Under the pieces are notes generated by a model, which was not told where the DNA came from, ran no database searches, and was given only the letters and a program-made list of their open reading frames with translations. DNA of 64,000 bases from Nocardiopsis suaedae (GTDB lineage Bacteria; Actinomycetota; Actinomycetes; Streptosporangiales; Streptosporangiaceae), in NCBI RefSeq assembly GCF_027706745.1, contig NZ_JAQFWP010000004.1, forward strand, positions 92,220 through 156,219. Direction: 5' to 3'. The position numbers and the translations under genes are program-made. Shown piece by piece: positions 34,301-41,878 of the stretch (its first letter is position 1; the number at the start of each line of letters is the position of its first letter).

Positions 34301-34545
34301 AGGTCCTCGCCGCCGCCTCACTGCTCTGCGGCGACGCCGAGCGGGCCGTTGTGCTACTGGGCGCGAGCGCGTCCCTCCGTGGTGGGCGTGAAACGTCCGC
34401 TCCTGGTGCGATCCGGACGGCGGATGCGGCATGGGCGGCACTCGGAGAGGACGCCCATCGCGATGCCTACGCTCGGGGGCTGGCCCTGTCCCGCACCGAG
34501 CTGCTGGAGGTGATCGACGGGTCCCGCAGAGACTGCTTCGCATGA
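31309..34545 (+). CDS. AfsR/SARP-type regulator with BTAD, NTPase and TPR regions
   Basis: 1078-aa cytoplasmic regulator. Order: OmpR-like DNA-binding domain (~1-90, MRFGILGSTEVRDDDGALLA to LQSQISRLRGAL), BTAD (~95-245), NTPase of the STAND/AfsR type with Walker A TGPGGVGKTR at ~310 and Walker B LLLVLDNCEHVLP at ~387, then a long helical TPR-like half from ~560 to the end. Such proteins activate clustered antibiotic or stress genes after nucleotide binding. The immediate target is probably the divergent DHA2 exporter across the three dyads; no biosynthetic genes are next to it. Two start-proximal ATGs are not resolved. Confidence 0.9.
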   Translation: MRFGILGSTEVRDDDGALLAIGGARRKAVLIVLALEAGRLVTRERLIDDVYGRRPPAGAANALQSQISRLRGALRGAGHDIVEFRSTGYRLAVDPLDVDAHRFERLTRYGRDALGAGRLDEGAARLDEALTLWRGPALADVAEADFARPAAQRLAELRLTALEDRLAIGLAQGEGTALVSELYGLISAHPLRERPRGLLMRALHAAGRRAEALAVFADGRSLMAEELGTDPSPELGRIHTAILRGVPLEDMGDRSAADRPSTITPESEQSPVPARAASAGVPAQITGFVGSADRPRRVSALLERSRLVTLTGPGGVGKTRLAIETARRTKDACFVDLSLTDPGASVAQAVLYTLGMRDPGWMNSPTHVHGEPVDRIVEALDDRALLLVLDNCEHVLPAAAALAGRLLGGCPRLRILATTQEALGITGEALLPVAPLPLPPSGADPATASDYPSVQLLAERATAARPDFVVDESNAAAVTFICRALDGLPLAIELAAARLKALPPEEVADRLDDRFSLLSRGSRTAAPKHRTLRAVVAWSWSLLDERQQRLARRFTVFSGCAGLDAVHDVCGLGETTPDVIAGLVEKSFIEAVDGARRYRMLSTIRVFAAEHLAEAGEQHGTRRSHAAHFLGLARTAEPHLRGAAQREWLDRLLTDHDNLHTALRWAVEHDTGTALELVAALSTYWWQRGRHTESAPLAVTLIQRIGDSVPADLAEEYVLCLINAVALEPDAVDEAAWDRAGSLVGALGPRLRWPLLAMLWPTAAGRSGRGDGGIRPFVERFGGATDPWVRAACDVVSGYMRFFRSATGQAEEAFTTGLSAFRALGDRWGAVQALAGLATISSWRGDLPRTLALTDEALEDTDLLGAAEDSADLVRLRAEGLLNGGDPDGAQEAFERAVELARRCAARGVLLTARCGLSEIARLRGDLDEARRLVRTGWEPNGAGKAGEQAVIARRVLAQQGHLAIADGDIESACDRFEQALVGDPAHWYPTQATLAAEVLAAASLLCGDAERAVVLLGASASLRGGRETSAPGAIRTADAAWAALGEDAHRDAYARGLALSRTELLEVIDGSRRDCFA

Positions 34546-34580
34546 CCCGCGAGCGAACCGTACGTTCGCCTTCGTGGCGG

Positions 34581-35750
34581 TCAGGGCGCCACCTTCGCCG
34601 GGGTCCCGTAGGTCATGCGGCGGAGGAGCCATTCGGCTGGGCCCTGTTTGAAGCCTGCTCGGCGCATCAGGTCGGCCAGGAGCACCGTGGCCAGCCACAC
34701 CCCCGCGCCGGTGCCGACGGCGGCCGCGTCGCCCAGGTCGGCGGCCAGGCCCAGGGTGTAGGCGGGCATCAGCACCAGCCAGGCCACCGACTGGAGCAGG
34801 TAGCAGGTCATCGAGCGCTGTCCGGTGGCCGCCAGGGCCCTCACGACCGGGCCCCAACGGTCGCCGGTGTGCAGGGCGACCAGTGCGATCAGCGCGGCGT
34901 ACCCGAACCCGCCCGCGTAGCCGACCAGCAGGTGCAGCCAGAACGCCCCGGTGACGACGGGGGCGGCGGGCTGCCAGGCCTCGATGGCGATGAGCATGTG
35001 CGGGGCCCCGCCGACGACGGCCGCCGGGATGCCGATCGCGGCCAGGCGGGTGAGGAACGCGCGGTGCCGCTCGGGCTCCTCCAGCAGGCGGCGCCGGGCC
35101 GCCCAGACGCCCGCCATGAACGGGAACACGGAGATGATGATCAGCAGGGGCAGGAAGAACGGCAGCATCACCACTCGCATGACCAGGTCGTCCAGGGGCG
35201 AGGAGACGGTTCCGCCCTCCGCCGCCGCGCCCATCGCCAGGCCGTTGACCGCCGCGTAGACGAGCGTGCCCGCCGACCCCCAGGCGAAGGCGTGGGCGAG
35301 CAGGCGGCGGTCGGTCCAGCGCATGACGCCCGCGAAGAGCAGGGCGATCAGGCCGTAGACGGCGATGACGTCGCCGAAGAAGATCAGGATGCCGTGGGCC
35401 AGGCCGATGGCGACCAGCCAGCGGCCGCGGCGGCGCAGCAGGCGGCGCACCCAGGGCCACTCCCGCCCCTCGGCGGTGCGGCGCAGGGCGATCTGCGCCA
35501 GCCCGTAGCCGAAGAGGGCCGCGAACATGGGGTAGCCGCGGTTCTCGGCGAAGAGCGCCACGGCGGCCGTGGCGGCGGTGTCGAGTGGGCCGTCGAGGGA
35601 GTATCCGGCGTTCCCGCCGACGGCGATGCGGAACATGTGGGCGTGGACGGTGGCGATCACCAGCAGCATGAGGCCGCGTGCGAGGTCGGGCGCCAGAGAG
35701 CGCCGCGCGGCCGGGACGGCGGCCGGCGCAAGGGAGGATGGCGTGGACAT
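34581..35750 (-). CDS. DUF418-domain membrane protein
   Basis: 389 aa with about ten membrane helices. The N-terminal part (LARGLMLLVIATVHAHMF) is the conserved opening of YeiB-like proteins and the last ~170 residues are DUF418: GYAALIALVAL, ATGQRSMTCYLLQS and FKQGPAEWLLRRMTYG. Function unknown; some relatives are thought to be transporters or acyl-transfer proteins. The gene is divergent from a TetR regulator and shares its promoter region. GGGGGACC precedes the ATG. Confidence 0.85.
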   Translation of the reverse strand: MSTPSSLAPAAVPAARRSLAPDLARGLMLLVIATVHAHMFRIAVGGNAGYSLDGPLDTAATAAVALFAENRGYPMFAALFGYGLAQIALRRTAEGREWPWVRRLLRRRGRWLVAIGLAHGILIFFGDVIAVYGLIALLFAGVMRWTDRRLLAHAFAWGSAGTLVYAAVNGLAMGAAAEGGTVSSPLDDLVMRVVMLPFFLPLLIIISVFPFMAGVWAARRRLLEEPERHRAFLTRLAAIGIPAAVVGGAPHMLIAIEAWQPAAPVVTGAFWLHLLVGYAGGFGYAALIALVALHTGDRWGPVVRALAATGQRSMTCYLLQSVAWLVLMPAYTLGLAADLGDAAAVGTGAGVWLATVLLADLMRRAGFKQGPAEWLLRRMTYGTPAKVAP

Positions 35751-35777
35751 GAGGGGTCCCCCGTTGACGGTTTTAGC

Positions 35778-35814
35778 TACGGAATCGTATCCAACATGAC
35801 CCCACTAAGATACG
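35778..35814. promoter_or_regulatory. Candidate TetR operators between DUF418 and tetR
   Basis: TACG-GAAT-CGTA (35778-35789) and the half-sites CGTATC (35786-35791) and GATACG (35809-35814) cluster in an AT-richer 115-bp gap. A similar TACGA-A-TCGTA occurs at 40112-40122. Confidence 0.4.
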
Positions 35815-35865
35815 CAAGCGTTTTCTTTATTGGACGGAAAGCGGTCGAACCGGGTGGAGAACGGG

Positions 35866-36516
35866 ATGGACGAGACGCGGGGGGCCGACGGGACGGCCGA
35901 GGCGCCTGAGACCCGCCCGAAGGGCACGCGCAGGCGCGGGGCAGCGCTGGTCGGGGCGATCCACGCCGCGGCCGTGGAGGAGACGGCGGCGCGCGGGCTC
36001 GAAGGGGCGACCATGGAGGGCATCGCCCGGCGCGCGGGGACCGCGAAGACCTCGCTGTACCGGCGGTGGGAGGCGCCCGAGGACATCGTGCTGGAGGCGC
36101 TGCACGCGGCCTACCCGATGGAGGAGCCGACGCCGGCCGCCGACGACCTGCGCGGGGACCTCGTCCGCGCGCTCCGGCTGATGCGGGACTCCTTCGACAC
36201 GCGCCCGAAGTACGCGCAGGCGCTGATGGCCGTGCTGGTGGCGTCGTGGGCCCGCCCGGACCTCCACGAGCGGCTGTACCGGGAGGTGTTCGACCCTCGC
36301 GGCGAGAGGTTCACGAAGCGGGCCCTGCTGCACTACGCCGACAAGGGCGTCGTGGACCGCGAGCGCGTGACGGACGTGGTGGCGGACATCGGCGAGGCGA
36401 TGGTCTTCAAGCACATGCTCGACACGATGCAGCCGCCGGACGACGCCTACCTGGACATGATCGTGGACCAGGCGATCCTGCCCGCCGTGGGGATCGATCC
36501 GCGCACGCTCTCCTGA
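35866..36516 (+). CDS. TetR-family transcriptional regulator
   Basis: 216 aa from the ATG at 35866 (GGAGA five bases before); a TTG at 35830 would add 12 residues. HTH: ETAARGLEGATMEGIARRAG then KTSLYRRWEAPEDIVLEAL. The C-terminal domain is of the TetR_C_16/AcrR-like type with FDTRPKYAQALMAVLVASW. It is divergent from the DUF418 gene with half-sites between, so it probably represses that membrane protein. A hairpin terminator follows. Confidence 0.88.
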   Translation: MDETRGADGTAEAPETRPKGTRRRGAALVGAIHAAAVEETAARGLEGATMEGIARRAGTAKTSLYRRWEAPEDIVLEALHAAYPMEEPTPAADDLRGDLVRALRLMRDSFDTRPKYAQALMAVLVASWARPDLHERLYREVFDPRGERFTKRALLHYADKGVVDRERVTDVVADIGEAMVFKHMLDTMQPPDDAYLDMIVDQAILPAVGIDPRTLS

Positions 36517-36538
36517 GCCGACGGCGGGCCGTGAAGGA

Positions 36539-36568
36539 GAGGCCGGGGGCGGACGAACCCCCGGCCTC
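36539..36568. terminator. Bidirectional hairpin terminator
   Basis: GAGGCCGGGGG (36539-36549) pairs with CCCCCGGCCTC (36558-36568), 8-base loop, between the convergent tetR and lipoprotein genes. Confidence 0.7.
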
Positions 36569-36598
36569 CAATGGCGTCACGGCCCTCCGGGCGGAGGG

Positions 36599-37192
36599 TC
36601 AGCGGCCGATGGTCCAGGCGCCGTCGGCCCGGACGTAGAGGTAGACGACCGCTTCGGACCCGTCGACCATGGGCAGGTCGCCGAATCGGGAGCTGCCTTC
36701 ATAGACGCCGATCTCGTTCACGAGGCTCGCGTAGCGGTCCCCGTCCTCGCCGTAGGTCTCGATGATGAAGTTCTTGCTGCCGGAGTGGGTGAGCTCGACG
36801 GTCGTGTCGTCCGTCGGCGTCCACTCCAACCGGTAGAGGCCCTCACCGGTGCCCTGGAGCCAGTAGCTGTCGCTCGCCCAGGTCGTCGCCTGGGAGGCGT
36901 CCACGGGGAGCCCGTCGTTCGGGTTCTCCACGTCGGTGCCCGTCTCCCCTCCGTCCTGCGCGTCCGCGTCCTGCGCGTCCGCGTCGTCGGCGCTCGCCTC
37001 GCCGTCGCCCTCGTCGATGTCGTACCCCTCTTCGTCGGCGGAGCCCTCCTGCTCCTCACCGACCGGCTGCGGGTCACCGATGGAAAAGCTGCAGCCGCTC
37101 AGCCCCGCGGCGAGGGACACGGAGGCGACCACCGCGGCCGCCCGTGCGAGGACGGCCCCGGCCGGGGGGTGAAGGGTGGGGATACGGAACAT
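36599..37192 (-). CDS. Hypothetical lipoprotein
   Basis: 197 aa from the ATG at 37192 with GGAAGG upstream. A signal peptide ends in the lipobox LSGC (Cys ~35), so it should be lipid-anchored on the outer face of the membrane. Next is an acidic, low-complexity linker of ~55 residues with a repeated DAQDADAQD unit (12-bp DNA repeats near 36957-37000). The C-terminal ~110 residues form a probable beta domain (YWLQGTGEGLYRLEWTPTDD, SEAVVYLYVRADGAWTIGR) resembling extracellular beta-sandwich modules, without a confident family. Confidence 0.7.
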   Translation of the reverse strand: MFRIPTLHPPAGAVLARAAAVVASVSLAAGLSGCSFSIGDPQPVGEEQEGSADEEGYDIDEGDGEASADDADAQDADAQDGGETGTDVENPNDGLPVDASQATTWASDSYWLQGTGEGLYRLEWTPTDDTTVELTHSGSKNFIIETYGEDGDRYASLVNEIGVYEGSSRFGDLPMVDGSEAVVYLYVRADGAWTIGR

Positions 37193-37322
37193 CGTCGGCA
37201 CCTTCCGGTGATGGGGATGGAACGGTCGCACCGCTGCGGGGGTCATGTGAGCGGCGATGGCTGGGGGGCAGTCGTTACCTCTGATGCGGCGAATCCGGAT
37301 TCAGTTGTATAAATCTGAAATA

Positions 37323-37714
37323 TCACTGCTGGCGCACGGGCGACCTCACGGAGTGAAGGAAAAGCGCAGGTGAGACGGCTGAGAGCGCCAGCATTCCCAA
37401 ACAATTCACCCACAACGCCTGGCCGGTGAAACGCGCCCGGATGTGCGCGGCGGCGGCACGGAGGAAGTAGGCGATGACACTCGCCGCATGGGCGGCCGCC
37501 GCGATTCCGGGGCTCCAGACGCCGGTGACGAGGCCGGCCGCCGCCAGGGTCTCGGCGGCGATGAGCGTCCACCACCGTTCACGCGGGACTCCCACCCGTC
37601 GAGGCGGTCCCGGATGAACGCCGGCGGGCGGAGGGATATCGCGGCCTCCCCGAGGAGGAGGGCGAGGAGCGCCGTCGGCCACCACGGGCCGGGAAGAAGG
37701 GTCGCCTCGGCCAC
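37323..37714 (-). pseudogene. DoxX-like membrane protein gene with a frameshift
   Basis: Starting near GTG 37714 one frame reads VAEATLLPGPWWPTALLALL and then RPPAFIRDRLD. A second frame continues with RVGVPRERWWTLIAAETLAA, GVWSPGIAAAAHAASVIAYF and HIRARFTG, exactly the next segment of a DoxX-like four-helix protein. Restoring one C between 37597 and 37598 (plus-strand G) would rejoin them into about 130 aa. It is either a real single-base deletion or a sequencing error in a GC run. The shifted 3' half ends at 37323. Confidence 0.7.
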
Positions 37715-37739
37715 CCCCGGCGATCGCAGATCCGGAGAC

Positions 37740-37765
37740 GGCCCGGCCCCGCACGGGGCCGGGCC
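37740..37765. terminator. 12-bp perfect stem after the oxidoreductase gene
   Basis: GGCCCGGCCCCG-CA-CGGGGCCGGGCC, placed 11 bp past the stop of the gene at 37777 on the minus strand. Confidence 0.7.
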
Positions 37766-37776
37766 GGGCAGAGGGG

Positions 37777-38805
37777 TCAGGAGACGCGCACCAGCATCTT
37801 CCCGGTGTTGGCTCCCTGCATCATGTCCAGGAACGCCTGCAGCGTGTTGTCCACGCCGTCCACGACCGTTTCGTCGTAGACCAGGCTCCCCTCGGCCAGC
37901 CACTGGCCCGCCTCGGCGATGAAGTCCTTCATCCGGTCGGCGTAGAACCCGACCGTGAAGCCCTTGAGCGTCAGGCCCTTCTTGAGCAACTCGGACAGGT
38001 TGCGCGGCGCCGCCGGGGGCTCCTCGGTGTTGTAGGCCGAGATCATCCCGCACACCGCCGCGCGGCCGCCCCGGTTGAACGCGGCCAGCGCCGCCTCCAG
38101 GTGGTCGCCGCCCACGTTGTCGAAGTAGACGTCGATCCCGTCCGGCGCGGCGTCCCGCAGCAGCGCGCCCACGTCGCCGCTCTTGTAGTTGAACGCCGCG
38201 TCGTAGCCGTACTTGGAGGTCAGCAGGTCGACCTTGGCGTCGCTCCCGGCCGAGCCGACCACCCGGGACGCCCCCTTCAGGCGGGCGATCTGCCCGGCGA
38301 CGCTCCCCACGGCCCCGGCCGCGCCGGAGATGAACACGGTGTCGCCCGGCTCCATCCGCGCCACGTCCAGCAGGCCCACGTAGGCGGTCAGCCCGGTCAT
38401 GCCCAGCACGTGCAGGTAGGCCGACTCGGGCACGCCCGGCACCGGGTCGATACGGCGGAAGGAGGCCGCCGCACCCTGGGCGACGTCGCGCCAGCCCAGG
38501 GTGTGCAGGACGAGGTCGCCCTCGGCCAGGTCGTCGGAGCGCGAGGCCTCCACCCGGCCGACCGCGCCGCCCTCCATCGCCTTGTCCAGCTCATACGGCG
38601 GCACGTAGGAGGGCTTGTCGTCCATGCGGCCGCGCATGTACGGGTCGACCGACAGGTAGGCGTTGCGCACCCGCACCTCGCCGGGCCCCAGCGGCGGCAG
38701 GTCCCGCTCGACGAACCGGAAGTCGTCGGTGGTGGGCCAGCCCTGCGGGCGGGCGGCGAGCCGCCATTCGCGACTGGTCGCGGTCGGCGCTTCGGTGGTG
38801 GACAT
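37777..38805 (-). CDS. NADP-dependent oxidoreductase, CurA/LTB4DH-type MDR family
   Basis: 342 aa from the ATG at 38805; GAGGAG lies six bases upstream. Zinc-free medium-chain reductase: YLSVDPYMRGRM at ~50, FISGAAGAVGSVAGQIARLKG (nucleotide loop), KYGYDAAFNYKSGD, and VYFDNVGGDHLEAAL. The family reduces alpha,beta-unsaturated carbonyls (2-alkenals, enones). A second gene of the same family is at 56903; the two share the PYMRGRM and NVGGDHL motifs and the ending QGANTGKMLVRVS / KGANTGKMLIRLA. Apparently monocistronic. Confidence 0.92.
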   Translation of the reverse strand: MSTTEAPTATSREWRLAARPQGWPTTDDFRFVERDLPPLGPGEVRVRNAYLSVDPYMRGRMDDKPSYVPPYELDKAMEGGAVGRVEASRSDDLAEGDLVLHTLGWRDVAQGAAASFRRIDPVPGVPESAYLHVLGMTGLTAYVGLLDVARMEPGDTVFISGAAGAVGSVAGQIARLKGASRVVGSAGSDAKVDLLTSKYGYDAAFNYKSGDVGALLRDAAPDGIDVYFDNVGGDHLEAALAAFNRGGRAAVCGMISAYNTEEPPAAPRNLSELLKKGLTLKGFTVGFYADRMKDFIAEAGQWLAEGSLVYDETVVDGVDNTLQAFLDMMQGANTGKMLVRVS

Positions 38806-38993
38806 GGTTCTCCTCGGTGGTCGCACGGATGGTGGACGGAAGTCGGGAAGGGCGGCGCGGCGAACGCGGGCGCACCCGCCCGAGCAGGGGCAACCGGCGC
38901 GGGGCCCACGCTCTTCCCTTCTGCGGACCGGTGTGACGGACGAGTCGGACCCCTGATCCGCAGGCCACACGGCGCGCAGGGCCGGGCGGGCGC

Positions 38994-40010
38994 TCAGTAC
39001 TCGGGGCTCTGGACCTCCAGGCTCTCCGCCTCGTGCTCCAGGCCCTCCTCGGCGATGTACTCCATGAGCTTTCCGTCGCGGACGCGCTCGAATACCCCCG
39101 CGGCGGTCTCCTCGTCCAGGTAGATCACGTTCTGCTCGCCCTCCCAGCCGGTGGACTCGGCGGGCAGGCTGAGGAAGACGGCCCCCTCGGGGCCGATGCC
39201 GACCAGGCGCATCATCAGGCCCCGCATCATGCCCATGGTGGTGTCCTCGTCCACGGCCACCGACTCGCTGGCGGCGGTGAGGAAGGCGTCCAGGCGGCGG
39301 GGGTCGGTGCGGACCTCCTCGCTGACCGCCTTCTCGGCCATCGCCCGCAGGAACACCTGCTGGCGCTTGATCCGGTCCTGGTCGCTGCCGGAGAGCCCCT
39401 TGCGCTCGCGGACGAAGCGCAGCGCCTCCTCGCCGTCCATGTGGTTCTCCCCCGCCTCCCAGTACCACCCGTTGGTCGGGTCGTACACCTCGCGGGGCAG
39501 GTCGATCACCACGCCGCCCAGGGCGTCGGTCATCGCCTCGAACCCGGCGAAGTCCAGCGCGGCGAAGTGGTCCACCCGCACGTCGCCCAGGGCCTCCACG
39601 GTGGAGGTGAGGAGCCGGGGGCCGCCCAGGGAGTAGGCGTCGGCGATCTTGCCCTCGCCGTGGCCGGGGATCTCCACCCAGGAGTCCCGGGAGATCGCGA
39701 TGACGTAGGCGCGGGCCTCCCCCTCGGGCACGTGCAGGAGCATGACCACGTCGGCGTCGGCCTCGCCCTCGCGCCACTTGCGTGCGGTCGACTCCCCGCG
39801 CATGTCGGAGCCGATGAGCAGCCAGTTCTCCCCGGGGTCGTCGACCGGGCGGCCCTCCTCGTCGGGCACGGCGCCGGTGATCCGCTCGATGTTGCGGTCG
39901 TAGACGTCGGCGCGCCAGGCCACGGCGATCGCCAGCGCGAGGGCGACCGCGAGGCAGCACAGCAGGGTCGGGAGGAGTCCCCCTCGGCGTCTGCGTTCCG
40001 GTCTGGCCAT
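38994..40010 (-). CDS. LytR-CpsA-Psr (LCP) family cell-wall glycopolymer ligase
   Basis: 338 aa from the ATG at 40010. A short Arg-rich cytoplasmic start, one membrane helix (LLPTLLCCLAVALALAIAVA), then the extracellular LCP domain: WLLIGSDMRGE (usually LLLGSDxR), DVVMLLHVPEG, VIAISRDSWVEIPGHGEGKI, DAYSLGGPRLL, VDHFAALDFAGF, LGGVVIDLPREVYD and ALRFVRERKG-SDQDRIKRQQ. The arginines that bind the polyprenyl pyrophosphate are kept. It attaches anionic polymers such as teichoic acid or arabinogalactan-like chains to peptidoglycan. Divergent from the MFS-phosphotransferase operon. Confidence 0.92.
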   Translation of the reverse strand: MARPERRRRGGLLPTLLCCLAVALALAIAVAWRADVYDRNIERITGAVPDEEGRPVDDPGENWLLIGSDMRGESTARKWREGEADADVVMLLHVPEGEARAYVIAISRDSWVEIPGHGEGKIADAYSLGGPRLLTSTVEALGDVRVDHFAALDFAGFEAMTDALGGVVIDLPREVYDPTNGWYWEAGENHMDGEEALRFVRERKGLSGSDQDRIKRQQVFLRAMAEKAVSEEVRTDPRRLDAFLTAASESVAVDEDTTMGMMRGLMMRLVGIGPEGAVFLSLPAESTGWEGEQNVIYLDEETAAGVFERVRDGKLMEYIAEEGLEHEAESLEVQSPEY

Positions 40011-40333
40011 GTCGGTTCCCCGGTCGGTCCCGTCGTCCGTCAATAACGGCCTTCCCTCCGCCCCCGCCCCCGGCACCCCGAAGTTGCAATCACGGTATGC
40101 AGCACACCGGATACGAATCGTAACTATATGGGGTCAGGTCCGTACGATCCGCTCCGACATCCCCGATGGCGCGGGACGCGTGCGGCCGGATCCCGGCACG
40201 GAGGGCGGCGCGACCGGACCCGGCCACCCGTTTGGAAACGTTGCGTTCCCTACTCGGCCGGGTCTACATTGAGAACGGAACGTTCATTAAACGGTTCCGC
40301 CCCGTTCCCGCCGCCGTGGCGAGGAGGACCCCG
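40011..40333. promoter_or_regulatory. Divergent control region with GGAACG-type operators
   Basis: No gene in 323 bp. On the right, GGAAACG-TTG-CGTTCC (40234-40249), GAACG-GAA-CGTTC (40273-40285) and AACGGTTCC (40290-40298) share a GGAACG half-site. TTGCGT (40241-40246) with TACATT (40265-40270) gives a possible promoter overlapping them. On the left is TACGA-A-TCGTA (40112-40122) near the LCP side. The TetR gene at the end of the operon (44601) is the natural candidate binder of the GGAACG sites. Confidence 0.55.
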
Positions 40334-41878
40334 ATGGAGAGCACCCGCCGGCCGACGCCCCCGCAGGTGCGCCGCGCCCTGCCCGGCCTGCTGCTGGGGA
40401 TGCTGCTCGGCGCGGTCGACCAGACCGCCATCGCGCCCGCCCTCCCGGCCGTCGCGAGCGACCTGGGCGGCTTCGGACTGATGCCGTTCGTGATCACCGT
40501 CTACCTGGTGGCGGCCACCGCGCTCATGCCCCTCTACGGCCGCCTCGGCGACCGGTTCGGCCGCACCCGCCCCCTCCAGGCCGCGATCGCCCTGTTCACC
40601 GCGGGCGCCCTGGCGGCCGGGCAGGCCGACTCGATGGCGGCGCTGCTCATCGCCCGCGCGGTGCAGGGGGCGGGCGGCGGCGGGGTGATGGTCGGCGTCC
40701 AGTCCGCCCTGGGCGAGCTGGTCAGCCCGCGCGAGCGCGGCCGCTACCTGGGACTGTTCGGCGCGGTGTTCGCCCTGGCGGCGGTGGGCGGGCCGCTGCT
40801 GGGCGGCGCGGTCACCGACGCCCTGGGGTGGCGGTGGCTGTTCCACCTCTACCCGCCGCTGGGGCTGGCGGCGCTGGTCGCCGTGACCGCCACGCTGCGG
40901 CTGCCCCGGCCCACCGCCCACCGCCCGGTCGACACCGCGGGCGCGCTGTCCCTGGCCGCGGCCGTGGTCGGGCTGGTGGTGCTGGGCTCGGCGCCCGGCT
41001 GGCCCGGCCGCCCCGACTGGGCGGTCCCGGCGGCCGCCGCGCTGCTCATCGGCGGGGCCGCGGCCTGGGCGGTGACCGCACGCCGCGCCGCCGACCCGGT
41101 GCTGCCGCCGCGGCTGCTGCGCGACCGCTCGGTGGGCACCGCCGTCGCGGTCGCCTTCCTGGTCGGCTCCGCCCTGTTCGGCATCGCCGCCTACGTACCC
41201 GCCTACGTACAGATCGCGCTGGGCGCGTCGGCCTCCCAGGCGGGCGCGGTGATGATCGCGCTCATGGCGGGGGTGCTGGTCACCACGGTGGCCTCCGGGC
41301 GGATGATCACCCGCACCGGCCGGTACCGCGCCTACCCCGTGGTCGGCACGGCGGTGGCGGCCGCGGCGATGACCGCCATGGGCGCGCTCGGGCCGGACAG
41401 CACCCCGGCGCAGGTCGCCGGGCTGCTGGCGCTGCTCGGCCTCGGGCTGGGGCTGGTCATGCAGGTCATGACGCTAGTGGCGCAGAACGCCGCGCCCCGC
41501 GCCGACCTGGGCGCGGCCACCGCCGCCGTCGTCTTCTGGCGCCAGGTCGGCGCCTCGGCCGGGGCCGCGCTCACCGGCGCCCTGGTCAACCTGCGCTTCG
41601 CGGCGCTGCTGCCCGCCGAGACGGCGGCGCGGGTGGGCGGTGCCTCGGCGCTGTCGCCCGAGGCCGCCGCCGCGCTCCCGCCCGCCGACCGTGCGGCGGT
41701 CGCCACCGCGTTCGGCGAGGCCCTGCCGCCGCTGTTCGCCTGGGCCGCCCCGCTGATGGGGCTGGCCGTCCTGCTCTGCGCCGCGCTGCCCGCCCTCCCG
41801 CTGAGGGAGACCGCGCACGCGTCCGACACCTCCCCCGGCACGGGGAACACCGGTAATGAGACCGAGGAGTCGCCATGA
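40334..41878 (+). CDS. MFS transporter, DHA2-type multidrug exporter
   Basis: 514 aa from the ATG at 40334, which follows GAGGAGG. Fourteen predicted helices: AVDQTAIAPALPAVASDLGG in helix 1, LYGRLGDRFGRTRPLQ as motif A, ARAVQGAGGGGVMVGVQSAL as motif C and GWRWLFHLYPPLGLAAL. The C-terminal tail is Thr/Gly/Glu-rich. Its stop overlaps the start of the phosphotransferase-like gene (ATGA), so the two are co-translated. Together with the TetR gene this looks like a resistance cassette pairing efflux with inactivation. Confidence 0.9.
   Translation: MESTRRPTPPQVRRALPGLLLGMLLGAVDQTAIAPALPAVASDLGGFGLMPFVITVYLVAATALMPLYGRLGDRFGRTRPLQAAIALFTAGALAAGQADSMAALLIARAVQGAGGGGVMVGVQSALGELVSPRERGRYLGLFGAVFALAAVGGPLLGGAVTDALGWRWLFHLYPPLGLAALVAVTATLRLPRPTAHRPVDTAGALSLAAAVVGLVVLGSAPGWPGRPDWAVPAAAALLIGGAAAWAVTARRAADPVLPPRLLRDRSVGTAVAVAFLVGSALFGIAAYVPAYVQIALGASASQAGAVMIALMAGVLVTTVASGRMITRTGRYRAYPVVGTAVAAAAMTAMGALGPDSTPAQVAGLLALLGLGLGLVMQVMTLVAQNAAPRADLGAATAAVVFWRQVGASAGAALTGALVNLRFAALLPAETAARVGGASALSPEAAAALPPADRAAVATAFGEALPPLFAWAAPLMGLAVLLCAALPALPLRETAHASDTSPGTGNTGNETEESP

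Noticed and set aside
40011..40333. 19-bp rifamycin-associated element before the phosphotransferase operon
   Set aside because: I looked for the known palindrome and saw only GGAACG-type dyads.
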